Source: Prinia subflava (lineage: Eukaryota > Chordata > Aves > Passeriformes > Cisticolidae). Taken from it: 64,000 nt of DNA. Each line of letters begins with the position of its first letter. The stretch's first letter is position 1. The stretch lies in NCBI RefSeq assembly GCF_021018805.1, contig NC_086283.1:56844705-56908704 (forward strand), in the 5' to 3' direction. Position numbers and translations under genes: made by a program. The notes beneath the pieces were generated by a model, which was given only the letters and a program-made list of their open reading frames with translations, was not told the origin of the DNA and searched no databases. Shown in pieces: positions 50,301 through 63,900 of the stretch.

Positions 50301-51934
50301 TCACTGCACCATATTTTGCCCTCTGCATCCTTTCTGAGACCTTTTAGATGAAATATATATTATTAATGCATTTATTTTATTTTTACAGTGTGTGTTTTAT
50401 CATCACTTTTTTTCAGGTTATCCTACCGCATGTCACCTGGGCAACAAAAAGGAATACTTCTAATTTTGTCCTCTTGGAGGCTACCTCACTCTATCCAGCT
50501 GCATTAGACTCATTTGATGTGAACTACAGAAAGGAAAATATGGTCATAAGTAGAGGGCCCATGTGAAATCTAGTATATTCTGTGCCAAACCATTGCTTCT
50601 GCAAGGATTATGAGGCGGGAAGGAATGATTGCATGTGATGGGCAGAAATAGAATGGAGGTTTTCCAAATATGTGCTCTGACTGCTTTTCCCCAAGTTCAG
50701 TGTGGTATCCAGCTGGATTGTTGAAAACTACCAGTGGTTATGAAGAGGGAAAGAGAACTCATTTAATGGCTCAGTGGAAACAGAGTATGTGCAGTGAACC
50801 AACAATGAAGAAATCAAGCATTTTGAAATCTCAGAGAGGATATGGATTATTAGGGCTTTTTTATTGCAGTACATTGTGGCACAGCTCCTTAGTGCATAGA
50901 GGAAGGAAATCTGAGGAAGTGGGGTTTTCTTCATGGGCATTTCAAGAGAATTTAAATACTGAACATGCTGTACCTGCAGGTGGAACAGGAGCTGCACCCA
51001 GAGCTCTTGGGGGAAAATCTTTCAACTTCACTCCTTCCTTGTCTGAGCTTTGGTTCCTATGAAAAGTGGGACATACCATGAGATGTACCCTTTGTTTCCA
51101 AGTCAAGCAGCCCCATTTTAGGTAGAGAGGTACACAGTCTCATGCTTAGAAAGGGTGTTGCAGCTGAATGTGTCTGCAAGGTCTTGTGCTTGTGAAAGAA
51201 TTACATACAATATATGAAAGCAAATCCAAACAGTAATACAGTAACAGCTTTGACAGTATGGGGAAAAGGTATTCGTGTTCCAAAGGCACCCCAGTGTGAT
51301 TAAATTGCATCCATGTTAAACATTCATGCAGCTGGGATCCTGATTCCACCCTTCAGCTTTGGGGGGAGAGTTTTTCAAAGGACTTATCACCTCCACAGTT
51401 TCATTGAGAAAGAGGTGCTGACAGAATGAGAACTGTCTTACTATTCATGAACAAACTATTTCTGCTTCCCCTTTGGTAGCAGTGCTTCTGCAGGCTTAAA
51501 CAAGCAGCACTACCAACACACTTGCTCTTCAAAAATACACAAAAATGGGTGAAGTAGCAGCTTTTAAGTCATGTTCTAGCTGCTCCAAACCCTCACATTT
51601 GTTTTTCAACATTGCTTTCTCTATGGCTATGGTAATATTGAACTAGTCTTTTTTATGTAAAATACAATCATAGCTGTGGCTACTGACACAAGAACAGGAG
51701 TTTCCCAAATTTATTCTTCAGTGTTTAATATTGGCACATGTGAAAAAAAAATTAAATCACATTTCATTATGATGTTGATGATGTACAGTGATGTTTGGCA
51801 TTATGGGGCACTTTTATGTTGCTTAGTGTTTAAAATGTTTTTTTGTTTTTCTATTTTTAGTGTAGTGGGGTACTGATACATCAAATAGTAGACTAATGAT
51901 TGATCAGAGATATCCAGAGCAAGGATATTAAGCA
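44334..51934. other. Non-coding sequence, no gene seen
   Basis: About 7.6 kb. A moderately GC-rich patch at 45030-45370 includes an imperfect duplication (GGCTGCTGACCCTG twice, around 45289-45330). A small inverted repeat, TGTTTAATC...GATTAAACA, lies at 49790-49816. Frames of up to 130 codons (50670-51062) show no recognisable domain. No transposon or RNA gene was identified. Confidence 0.45.
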
Positions 51935-51978
51935 TTGCTGTAATACTTATTGTTTAGCAACAATAAGTATTACAGCAA
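51935..51978. repeat. Perfect 20-bp inverted repeat with 4-nt loop
   Basis: The arm at 51935-51954 (TTGCTGTAATACTTATTGTT) is exactly complementary to the arm at 51959-51978. They are separated by TAGC. All 20 pairs match and complementarity stops abruptly on the outside. A 20-bp stem with such a short loop is unlike a microRNA precursor. It resembles a product of template-switch mutation or the fused ends of a small inverted-repeat element. A sequencing or assembly fold-back is also possible. Confidence 0.95.
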
Positions 51979-54900
51979 ACATTTCTTTATAGGCAGAAGA
52001 AGAAGCATTCAGCATTGAGCTGATATGAATCTGATGGCAACCAATACCTAGTCATGACAAAAATATAGCAAGAGTGCTGTGGGTGTGTCCTCTCATAATT
52101 CATCTTATGATGAATGAACTCACTGCAGGTCTTGCCACGGCTGTTGTGTATTCTTATTGTTTCACCCATTATCTCTGGAAAAGTGCTCAGCTGTTCTGAG
52201 ATATGTGGTTGGGGAGGACTTCTCACCAGACATAAACAAACAAGTGGAAGCATCAGACACATTTTCAGTAGTCCATGTGTTGGTTCTGTCTTTCCCAGAT
52301 CAGCAAAACACTGAAGAACAGTAATGGCTTTTCTTAAGGTGCTGCTTTGTACCTATAAGCATAGAAAACACTTGATACAAGGAAAGTTGTTTATATAGGT
52401 TTTTCTGTACAGTTTTGTCTATTGGCATACTGTCCAAAAAACAGATACACAGTGGTTGAGTGCCTGTTAGTCACTTCTGCTATTATGGTCTTTTCCAGCA
52501 CGTGGTGCTACACTTGCTGATGCAGGCAAAGAGACAGTCTGCATAAGAATGTGACATAGGCTACAGCTCATAGAGGCCCAGCTGGAGGAGAATGCAACTG
52601 AAAACAAATAGTTATTTAACTGGGTAGAGAGAGTGGATCTGTAGCCAACCCCAACTGACATGAGTCAAATGCCAAAACTCTGGCCTCGTCAAATCTGCTC
52701 CAGTGCAGCACATAAAGGGCACAGGCCAATGAAATGTAGCTCATGTCCTGGTGCCAGAATAATTATGAAAGCATAAAGCACTATGCAGGTATCACATTCC
52801 TTTCAGGAGGGAACACAAAGCCCTGCCCTGCTGTGAGCACATGTGAACTCAGTTTTGTTTCTGATGGTTGACTACGTGCCAGCGTGGTGCCAGCAGTGCC
52901 AGGCCAGGGACTGCAGCCAGGTAATACCTGGCACTTCTTACCAGCACTGGTGTCTAGCAAAAATGCAAGCAGACAATCCCCTGAAGCTATGATAGAATGC
53001 TCCTGTCAGACCAAGTTGTGTATAGGATCAGGCAAAACCGACCTTGGATGAAAAGCCACGTGTAGAAGTTCTGTGGTTCCCACAGTTCCTAAAGCTGCGC
53101 TAAAGTGGAGTAGCTTTTAAAAGGTGGTGTTTCAATGAGGCAGAAATGGAGAAAGTGGGAAAGCAAGTACACCAGTGATGTGGTGGGTGGCCAAGCTCCC
53201 TGTACCCAACCCTTGCTCTGGTACATGGAGTAGGTAATAGCATGAGAGTCTGTTTTGAGACAGTTCTGGCAAACCCTGCAGCATCATCTACTGCAACTTC
53301 CATGTACTTCTAAGACCTGGGGGAAGGCAAGGCGTTTTGTGTTGTTCTCAGTAATGCCATTTTCTTCCGGGCACCTTATAGCTACCAGTTGCCAAAGTAT
53401 TATTTCCAGAGATGTGAATAAATGGTGAAGAAGGGGCAACTCTTGCAGTGAATAGGACTGGAGTTGAAGAAGGCTAACAACCTGTTGCAGATAACTGAGC
53501 ACTAGAAACGGTTTTTTTCTGCCAAGTTTTCAAGATGTCTTATTTTCTTGCTCTCTGTTATTCCTGTTTAATCTCTGGAGCATGAGATGCAGCACTAGGA
53601 GTGCTGAGAGGAGTAGTTCTTTTGTGTGACAAAATAGAGAACATGAACATGAGTGAGATTTTGTAGCATATTCCTTAGCAAAAGCGTGAGGAGGGGCCAA
53701 AGCTTTCTTGTTTCTCTGTGTTCCCGGAATCACAGCAGGTGCCATGGTAAAGATGGAAAAGTGTATTGAAGTGTCTTGTGCTGAAGTCAAGGCTCTCTTA
53801 GTTAGAGACTCTCAGCTTGACATTTTGGCCTCCTTTTTCTTGCCTTTCATTGATTGCTTGTCTTTCAGCAGCTGCGTCATCTGGGGCAAAATGCAGTGTT
53901 CATAAGAGTCTGATGCGAAAGATTTGAAGTTCTAGAATAGGTTCCAGACAGCTGTCTCCTCTTGATTTGTTCTTCATTTGTATTTCAGTTTCTTCATGTG
54001 TGTTTTTCATGTAAGAAATACTGGGGAGGACACAGGATAGGGGAAGTTATCTTTGTTTCATACATACATACAAGTGTCTTGTCTCATGCACTGTCTTTCC
54101 TTGTGAAGCCTGTAATACCTGTACTGTCAGAAAACAAAAGAGTTCCGAGGAGCAAATAAAATCATCTTTCTTAGGTCCTTCTTGCCTTCAGATGTCCTTG
54201 AATTAATTATATGGCCTGGAGTAGACTTATGGGCCTGGCCAGTTAGGAAAATGTCCAACACATGGTGGGAATGAGCACCATTATAATGTTTGTGTGTGGA
54301 TGTACATACAGATATATGCATAAAACTTTATTCTGTTAGGTTGGTAATGCCTCAGTAATGTACATCAGTCCCATCACCCTATCTTGTAAGCCATTGCAGT
54401 TGTTTGTTTTTACATTTTAATAAGAATATTATAGAAGTGACGGAGCAATTTTTGAGAATCCTCCTTATGAAGGGTCTTTAGCTGCATGTAAATACATGCA
54501 TGCATCTGACTTCATGCTGTTTTCTTCACATTAGTTGCCCTGGAATCTTCCAAGATAGTGGCTTTGTAGTGCTTGTTCTCCTCACATCTTTTTATTAAGA
54601 GGAGTAAATAAAGTAGGATGTAGTACATCCCTCCTGGCTGTCTCATCTGTGGGTTTTGTCTAGGTTTATGTGCCCAAGTCTAAATTGGTTGCTTCTTTGC
54701 TCTGTGTAAAAGCCATTTGGCCTCTCCATTCCACTGCATTTGTATCTGTCTTACAGAAACTGAATGCACTAAATCTTTGTCTCGCTCATGGTGACTAACT
54801 TATTTAGTTCAATTTGCAGCTGTGGGCTTTGATGCTAAATATAGCTATTTCAAGATTTTATAGTATTGGCAAAGTGCTGACTTAGAGAAACAAGTGAAGC

Positions 54901-57683
54901 TGGTTTTGAAAGGCTCAGGGATGATTTCAGTATGTTGGTCACATGGAGAAAAATTTTACTGCTTGCTTTTTTTTTCCTTTCTGCCTGTGGGGATTAGCCA
55001 CAAGCTGAAGGTGGTAGAGGGGCAACAGGTTACAAAATACCCATCCTTGGTGACGTAAAATCTGCTGTCTGCAAGGAGCAGCCTGCAAGCCCCAGCTGCT
55101 GTTCAGGGACTTCCCAGTAGTGCATGATGGGAATAAAATCCATGCATGTTTCATCTTGAGAAAATTTCTTCCCTTCTGCTTCTTGGCAGCATCTTAAATG
55201 GGTTCTATATTGAGTTCTTTAAAGTAATGCAGTTGTTAACTGTGCAGAAATTTCAGTGCACTGACCCCAGAGAATTATCAGAGGTAGGTGTAATTATTTG
55301 TAAAGTAATTCAGGCCTGGATTATGAAATATTTGCTCATGTCATTCTCTTGAAAAGAGAGGGCGTACAGTTAGAATGGTATTGACCTTTTCTAGGCAGCT
55401 CTTGGATGTGCCAAGTAGGCGGAGGAAATGCGGAGGTGCTGATGTTGCCAACACGAACGCGGAAGGGTAGCGCCACTGGAGCTGAGGATTTCGGGAGAGA
55501 GGGGGCAGGCACCTATGCACTGCAGAGTAGAGAGTAGCTGGAAGGAGGCAGAAATCACATCCCTTTTGTTTCTTTGCTTGTGGAAGTGAGTGACACCGCT
55601 GAGCAATAAAAAATAAGCAGCCAGTCTCTGATTGTTTTCTAGGTCACTAGATGTGTAATGCAGGGGAGAAAGCCTGTGGCAAAAGTATGCATAGTCATCA
55701 AAAGAGGGTGGAGGAGCCTACCCAGAAAAACAGGCAGGGCAAGGGGAACTACAAAACCTGTTGAGCCCTCATGGCAGAAGGCTTTGGTCTTTCTTGGAGG
55801 CCATGCCATAGGACAACATGTGTTTCTTGCTCTGCATCAAATGCTGCCTCTTCAAGCATTAAGGTAAAAGGAGAACAGATCCTCATCACCTCACTCTGTC
55901 AAATCTTGCTACATTTTGGCAGCAGCTTAGTCTCCTTTTGTTTTCCTTTTTGGCACTGGAGAGAGTGCAGAGAATGTGCTGTAAAACTGAGTGATTTGGT
56001 GTAGCTGGTGGGAGACTAGGAGTTCTGCTCTTGATTGGCCATGGTACGTGTCAAATATGCACAGACAGCATGTTGAAAATTTAAAAATCATTTATCTTTT
56101 TATCCAAAGGTCACTTTTTACTCATTGGAAAGACTGATAATGGTGTGCCTGCCTTCCCCTGGTTCCCTCAGGAAACCCTTTCATTGCCTGACCTTTCTGC
56201 TGTTCAAGGCCACAACTGCATGTCCCAACTGCTACAGGTTCAGAGACAGAATACTCCATTCCTCTTCACAACAAGGTCTTGGAAACTGCAGTATCTTTTC
56301 ATGTCTTTTCCCTTCTAAAGAATTTCATTTCACTTGCAAATCAGTCTTATTGTTATTTTCAGATCATTTTTGCTATTTGTCTTTGGACTATTTCTGGTTG
56401 GCCCACCAGTTCTTCATGGAGCTCCGTGATGCTTGCTCAAGCCTACAAAGAGTGAAAAATAGTTGGCATTGAACTGTGAAAGTGCAATGTCACTAAACAA
56501 TTGTCAAATCACTTCATAGCAGATTGTTTTTAAAAGCCATAAAATCAGCTAATATCTTTCTCCGAAAACAAATTTTAATGCATTCTCCACCATTCAGAAA
56601 CAATTTTTAGTATATTCCCCACTCCTCTGTATATACTAATGGAGCAATTTCTTCATTCAGCAACTGCCACAACCTGAGACTTCTCCCTGACTGTTTTCTC
56701 AGAATACTCTATGCAGCCTAGAAGCACATTGAGTTTGAAGTGCTATTACACACTGTGTCACACTGTGTTACACACTTAACTGGTCATCATGCTCAAGACC
56801 TTAAATGACATTGTAAAGACTTAGCATGCTGTTCTGTGGAAAAACTCCCTTCTCATTTGTCATGGGTTTATGCTTTTGCGTTTTGGTTTGGTATTTTAAT
56901 GTTTTGTTTTGTTTTGTTTTTGAGTGGGGAGAGGTAGGGGTTTTTTTGTCGTTTAAGGGGTTTTTTTTCTTTAGTATAGCAAATCTTCTGCAACTGTCAG
57001 TGCTGCAGTGTTATTTGCATTTCTCTTTTTCCCAAGGGAAAGTTCAGGAAGCATGGGCCTGCAGCTATGCTTTTGGTTTCACAGACCCAATTTTCTTGGC
57101 GAAAGGAGAGAAGATGTAGAAATTAAGACTAAAATAGGCTTTGAATTTAAAACGTTCTCTTTCCATGCAATTAACAAATAGTTGATTCTTTATTCAGACT
57201 GTTTTTTATCTGGTTAACTCACCTTTGATTCCCATATATAGGGAACAGCAAAGCTAGTGCAGAATAGCTGTGCTAGAAAAAGTTCTCTCATGTACAAGTC
57301 CTGGAATGTATGATCCATCCCATCCCTGGAAGGCTATTTTCATTGACAAACCTGTTCTGTAAAGTTCCACTCTGTCTCCTGGTTTGGTTGGCATATTTTT
57401 CAGGCCTGCTTAGAAGTTTTTGTGTTCTGATATGAGAGGAGCAATTCCCTCTGTATTTCCATTTTGCAATCTTCCAGCATTTGCAGTTTGTGACAGGAAA
57501 TCACTGAAATGTTTGTCTGATTTGGTGGTGGGTTTTAGAAACATCAATAACATCTTTAAAGAAATAGAAAAGCCTCCAGGTTTTAGTCTGGGTTCTTTTG
57601 TGTTCACCTCCTGGTTTGTGTACTTATGTGTCTTCCTGTTTGCTAGACTGTCTCCACAGCAGCAAAAGCTAAGTATTTATTGT
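51979..57683. other. Non-coding sequence, no gene seen
   Basis: About 5.7 kb of ordinary composition. A small CpG cluster lies at 55410-55500. A TTTTG patch occurs near 56900-56925. A CACACTGTGT unit is duplicated at about 56750-56772. Short frames only, none recognised. Confidence 0.45.
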
Positions 57684-57841
57684 TAAAATATAATAAAATA
57701 AAACAAAATAAAATAAAATAATAAAATAAAATAAAATAAAATAAAATAAAATAAAATAAAATAAAATAAAATAAAATAAAATAAAATAAAATAAAATAAA
57801 ATAAAATAAAATAAAATAAAATAAAATAAAATAAAATAAAA
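57684..57841. repeat. Pentanucleotide microsatellite (AAAAT)n
   Basis: After a short impure start (TATAATAAAATAAAACAAAAT) the tract is an almost uninterrupted TAAAA array from about 57721 to 57841, some 24 units. The Ile/Leu/Phe/Tyr reading frames on the minus strand come from this tract and are not genes. Confidence 0.95.
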
Positions 57842-57893
57842 TTGTTGACATCCCCATGGAGTTGTATGGCTGCAGGAAAGGCAACAATACATA

Positions 57894-57990
57894 TCTTAAA
57901 AAAAAATACATCAAAAAACCCCACTAAAAAACCCCCATACCCCACTAAAAAAACCCACCCAAATACAAAACAAAACAAAACAAAAAAAAC
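57894..57990. repeat. A/C-rich low-complexity tract
   Basis: Runs of A are interrupted by CCCC and CCAC blocks, then CAAAA units around 57966-57982. It begins 52 bases after the AAAAT array, so the two tracts probably form one unstable low-complexity zone. Confidence 0.85.
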
Positions 57991-60900
57991 CACTCAAAAC
58001 TATATGGATCCCAGTAAAATCATGTGAGTAGCCAATGCTGACCTCAGAGTTTTATATGATTGCAGACACTTGATTCTCATCAAGCTGGTAAGTTTAACAA
58101 ATTCCCACTTTCTTTCAACAGTAGGTCACAATCAATAGCAATCAACAGCAGAACCAAATGCAATTTTTAAACATAAACATATCTTTCATACAAATAATGA
58201 GGTTAGGAACCTTTTGAACTGCTTCTGCAAATTCAGATAGCTGATGTCAGCAATTGTGTTGTATTACATACTCCACTTGTTAAAAATGGTTAATACTTGT
58301 CAGTTATCTGTGTTTTGCAGACCCATAGCTGTGTAACTTTTGTAGTATAGACAAGCATTTGCTGTTTATCATGCAGCTGTTGTAATAGCAGTTATTTCAG
58401 ATGATAATTCTCTTTAAGGATATAAATTCTTGTCAACATCAAAGAAAAAAATGCAATTTCTCAGGCAGTACATATTCTAGCAGTATTTCCAAAAGGTCAA
58501 ATGCTGGCTATTTATAAATAATTTGAGGCAGTAACTATTGGCCTGGCTTCAGGTAGTTTTGCAAGGCGTATTTCAGGTTGTTTTTGCCATGGCTAAAATT
58601 ATATTGGCTGAAGATTAATCCTGCTTCTCACCAAGGAACTCTGCCCAAGGATCGCAGTTCTGCCAGTATTCGAGATATAATCATAAAATCATAAGTGTTT
58701 CAATTTTAGGTTGATTTCTTTGGCAGCCTGTAGTTTTCCAACTGCCACAGGCAGTTCAGTAGTTTTGGATCATCCCTAAATTGACTGTATTGTTTGTGTC
58801 TATTTTGATGATCATTGAGCTCTCAGTTGACTTCATTGCCCAGATGCCTCTGAATGTTTGGAAAAACCCACTCCAGAACATGCTGGCTTTTGTTAGCGTT
58901 GCCTGAATGCATATCTGTATTGAAAAGCTAATTTGGACTGCAACAGGTTGTGAATTAAAAACAGATTAGCTATTTTCAATTAACAGCTTAAATTGGCAGC
59001 ATTGACTCCATGTATATAGCATAATGCAAGACAAATTGATCCTTTTGTTCACACAGAATAATGCTCAATAGTCAGTTTCCCAGTGTGTGCCTGCATGGAG
59101 CTTATTGATCTAGAAATTTTCTCTAGAAACTACAGGACAAAGTGTATAGAAGACTTTAGGCTGGCGCATTTTATTGAAAGTGGGATGAAAATAGCATGGG
59201 TTTGAGACTTGTGATTGGGACTCTGAGCAGCTACAGAGGAGAGAGTATTAATATTTTTAGCTGAATCAGATTTACTTCAGACTTAATGGGACTAGAGATC
59301 ACTGTATGTGTTTAGAAAAGAATAACTGCTGTTTAAATGATTATAGGTCAGTTAGTTGCATATAATTTTGCATAAAATCACCTGGAAATGGGCTTTCATA
59401 TGTAAATAACACACCTTTTAGAGCTGCATCATGTTTGTCAAGTTAGTCTGTGTTTCATGCTTCAGCAAAAAACATAAAATATGACTAGACTCTTCTCTTT
59501 ATGGAGAAAACTACAGTTAATCAGTAAAGCATAGGCTTTGAGGTCTCCCAGCATTTCAGATCGTCTTTATCTGAGTGCTGCATTCCTTGTAGGCTGAGGC
59601 TGGATGATGTTGTCTAAGTAAAGGTGTAGTAGAAACCCTGAGCATCAGTTTGTGCTATCCTGTCTCCCTGGAGGTACCCCAAATTTTAAGGAGATGAAGA
59701 TGAACTTTAAAAAGTTCTCTGTTTTCACAGCCTTTACCTTTATAGTGGTTCAGTAGTGATTGGGAACCTCACACAACTGTGAAACAGGAATAATGTTGCA
59801 TAGGAGCAGTGTAAGACACATTCTTGCCAGGTGTCAGACACCCTAAGAGTGATGTGTGACACCCCCTGCTCAGATGCTCGTGGTTGGGGAATTCTGAAAA
59901 CACACTGAAATTAAAGAACAGAAGAAAAATCCTGGGAAAAAAAATAGCAGCACTTCTTAAATACTGCTGAAATGCCTAAAAGCAGATCAATGACATACCA
60001 TCAAGCTTGTTTGGCACAAATTAGGGAATGCAGGCAAGAAGGACATGCAACTATTGGAGTGGCAACTAAAACATTTACTTTCTTCCTTCTTTTTTCAGTA
60101 ATTATCCCTTTGCCCTCTATGGGATTGTATTGAATTTTTGTCAAGAACAATATTCTGCAGTTAGTGAGATGAAACAGTGTTTACACTTTCAACACAAAAT
60201 GAATGAGATCCTAGGAAATAAACTACGTTTCTTTACGTAAAAAAAATCCCATTGACAAAAGGAATTTTTAGATCAATGAGGCACCCCATATTGAGTCTAA
60301 ACAACTCCTGTTACAATCTCTACAGCAAGATGTTTTTCAGCACCAAGTCACTGAATGAGATAAAACAAGAACAGTTTTATGGTCCATTTTGGTATTTACA
60401 TTTTTGTATGCTTGCTATCAGCAGATATGTCAGTTAAAATTGCAGTACTTCTGACTGCCATTTCTTACTTTCCTGTAATTATGACTGAAATATATGTATT
60501 TTTACCCTTTTTTTGTCTTTGTTGCAGAACAACCTTTTTTATTTGCAAAGAGCTGTGCTCAGGGTTGCTAGGTCTTAGATCCATTGCAATTTTCCCCATT
60601 AATTCTCACACCTTGGTAAAATATGGATCAAAACAGTTTCATTTTAAAAGCAAACAAAGAAATACTTTTTGTAATTCTTATGATTATTCTGGTACTTTGT
60701 CCTGTCCATTGATAAACTGAAGATGATTATATCAATAAATGTGGCAAAAATAAACTAGAGGTTTCTTTTGAAAGAGTTGGGAGAGTTCATACAGATCGTC
60801 AGTAGGGAATTAGACACTAGGTATTGTTTATTTCTGAGAGAATTTCTGCTATTGCAATAAGAGGTCTTTGAAGTCAGCTGCAACAGGTGAGAATTAGGTA

Positions 60901-63900
60901 TCAATTATTTAGATCTCTCAAGTATAAAATTAAGAATTGCCAATAGTCACAATATGTAGAAATTTCCAGGTAAATTTCCTGCCAAAGATCCAATATTTTT
61001 CATTTACTTCACAGCATTTTTTATTTCAAAAGAAACATTCTGCAAAACCAATGAATTCAATTGTTCACTGAAAGTGGTTATTTTTGGTTATACAGTAGCA
61101 TAGCACACAACTTTTTTGAAGTCAGGGGCTAGGACAGTAGGAGATGGCACTTCAATCCAAAGTCTTTCAGTGACAGAGATGCAGCCTTTCCTGCTGCTGC
61201 TCAGTGCTGAAACTCAGTCATTGGTCGATTTACTCTTCTTGTGTCGTTTGTTAAATATGCTTTCATTCTTCTTATGCCTTTCTCCAGACAGATTGAAAAC
61301 TCACCTCCTTTAACATTTCTCCTTCCCACTTGATCAGGTGGCCTCTAGTATTAGAAAGGTATGTCAAAGCCATGTGTTCACCATGTATTCACTACTTTTC
61401 CAGGTCATTTTGTCCTTGCAGTGAGACCTTAACTCATAGAGTTACTACATTGCAAGTCAGTGTGGTTACACACTGGGCAATAGAATGTTGAGAGGAAAAA
61501 CACTTACAGTTATTTTGTCATATACTAAATTACAATTTATACTTTAGTTCAATTGCCTATTTCCAACACCTGCTTTTCTCATACTCTGGAGATCATGAAG
61601 TGTTTGTAGTTTCCATTACACACACAACTAAAAAGTATGAAATTAACTAATTAAATTTGTAGTTGAAGGTTGTTTGGAGCCATGTTCTTTTTCTTGCTAT
61701 AGGAGAGCCCTCTTGTAGTAATGATGCTGGTATTGATTCCTTCACCAGGGAGAGCTTGCCTCTGCCCTTGTGAACTAATGGATGTGACACCTGGAGAGAT
61801 ACAGCCCAGTCCCACAAGCTTACCACCTGTGAATAAGAGCAGAGTCTGCATTTTGAAGGAGGCATTCCTCCTCCAGTCTTTGTAAAGGAACCTAGAAGCA
61901 GAATTTTTATAAGGATGCATATAGCTTTGTGAGTGTGTTCAATCCCATCTTCTGAGAGTAAAATGTCACTTCTGAGGAAAAGTTCAAACACATGGGACTG
62001 TGATGTGCAAAGACTTCACATGCGGTACATGGGAGCAAGATATTTGGGTGTGAAATCCTCAGGATGCAGCCATCTTCTAAATTTCCACTATTTGATTGCT
62101 AGTTCTACCTTTAGGTTGCATGTAAGATCCAGTGGGTCCCCCTTGGCTTTGCAGGTGTACAAATGGTGTTTGAGCAGATTTAAGCTTTGACAATATTACA
62201 CTCTCTTCAGTGCTAGGGTCAGTGCAATTGCCTTTTAAAATTCTGTTTGTTTAAAAAGCAACCAGAAAGATCCCTTGCCAGCCAAAGCCCATGAATAAGA
62301 GTAACAACATGGGCTTTGTCTTTTGATTTGTAGTTACAAGAGGATAGAAAGCCATATGCGAGTGATGACTTGCAAAATGACTAAGGAATCCTTCTAGCAT
62401 ATTTTGGATTAAATATTTATTGTTTTTACCAGTCTTTCCTATCATAGCCCTTCTCCAATATCTTCAAGAGGGGCTTTTATCTTTGTGCTTTCCAGACATA
62501 AATCCACAAGAGTTTCCTCTATTTTTAGAAAGAAACACACATAGAAAATTTGTCTTCACTGGATGCGTGAAAAGATACTTGTTACTAAAGTTAGCCAACC
62601 CTGGAATATATTTAAATGGATATTCCAAAAGTTTTAAGTCAAATTAAGAGATCACGTGTTCCAGATTTCAATGTTTCATTATTAATCTTTAAGTTTCAGT
62701 TTAAATTTCTCACCTCAATGTCCTACTAACACCTTACAGGGAAACATATGAGATGCCTAGTAGTTATACCTTGTTTGTGAGCTACTTCTTCAGCACTGTA
62801 TTTTGGTGAGGACAGACTTATCTTCTGTAAAACATATCTTGGGAGAGGCACTGGTGAATGCACCACAGTATTTCATAAATAAAATGATGGTTACTTGATT
62901 ATAAATGAATTAAACATAAATATTCACACTGGAGTAACAGGTGCATAATGAGAAATGGGTCCCTAAAGATGTTCCGCTTATCCCACAGTCCCCCAAAAGG
63001 ATCAGCCTTTTATTTATATTATAAATATAGCATAAATAAACATATAACACTCTTCTTTTAGACTTTCCAGTCTTTGAGAATGTCCCCCAAACTGTATGCT
63101 TTGCAGCACAGAAGATGTGAATGTATGGAAAGTACAAGTTTTGGGTTTGGTCAGGGTTTCCTTTCTCTTTTTTCCTTCTGCCTGACTGCACTATGCTGGA
63201 GTTCCTTCCTTGGTCCCCTCCCTCACACACCCCAGGGGAAGTTCTTGGCACAGCCCTGTGGCTCTGCTTTTTGCAGAGCTATGGCATCTGCTGTCACAGG
63301 TAGGAAAGTGAAGCAAAACAGAGGCAGTGCAGCTGTTGACATAACGGAAGGCTCTGACATCAGTCCTTTTAAATGGAGGGAGAAAGAAGAGAGCTAGAAG
63401 ATATTTTTAGAAGGTAGGATGCTGGGGAAAATTACCTCATGACTGAGGTCTCTGGGTTTTATCATTTTAAGCTCTACAGTGAAAAAAAATTGAAATTACA
63501 TCTTTCTAATTCTTTCCACTTCCTTATTTATCCCTTGCAATTTTTTCACCCTGTCTCAGTAGCTGGATTAAGCAAGACCTTTAATCAGAAGTTAGTTCCA
63601 TAAACTTTTTATTGCCTACCTGTCTCCTGTGGATCAGTTGTGTGTAATTTCAGACCCTCAAAGAGCAATTAATAGAAATCAAAGATAAGAAGAAGGATTA
63701 AGGGGATGTGTGTGTTTAAATGCCCTTGAAGTCCATCTCTTCCTACCAGCAAAGGTAACTCTTCTGAATTTCAGTATTGCTCTGCTCTACTTGTACCCAT
63801 GGTAGAGCTACTGGCTGGCACAATGCTTGGGTCTTGTGAGCATGTCCAAGTGGGTCCGACCTGCGGCAAGTTGCAGGTTTTTTTGAATTTACATGGGCTT

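Noticed and set aside
57643..57993. Ile/Leu/Phe/Tyr-rich minus-strand frames
   Set aside because: They arise from the AAAAT microsatellite.
58676..58740. Possible very old CR1 tail, minus strand (ATAATCATAAAATCATA then TTTTAGGTTG)
   Set aside because: The match is too short and interrupted, and the following bases do not continue into the CR1 body.
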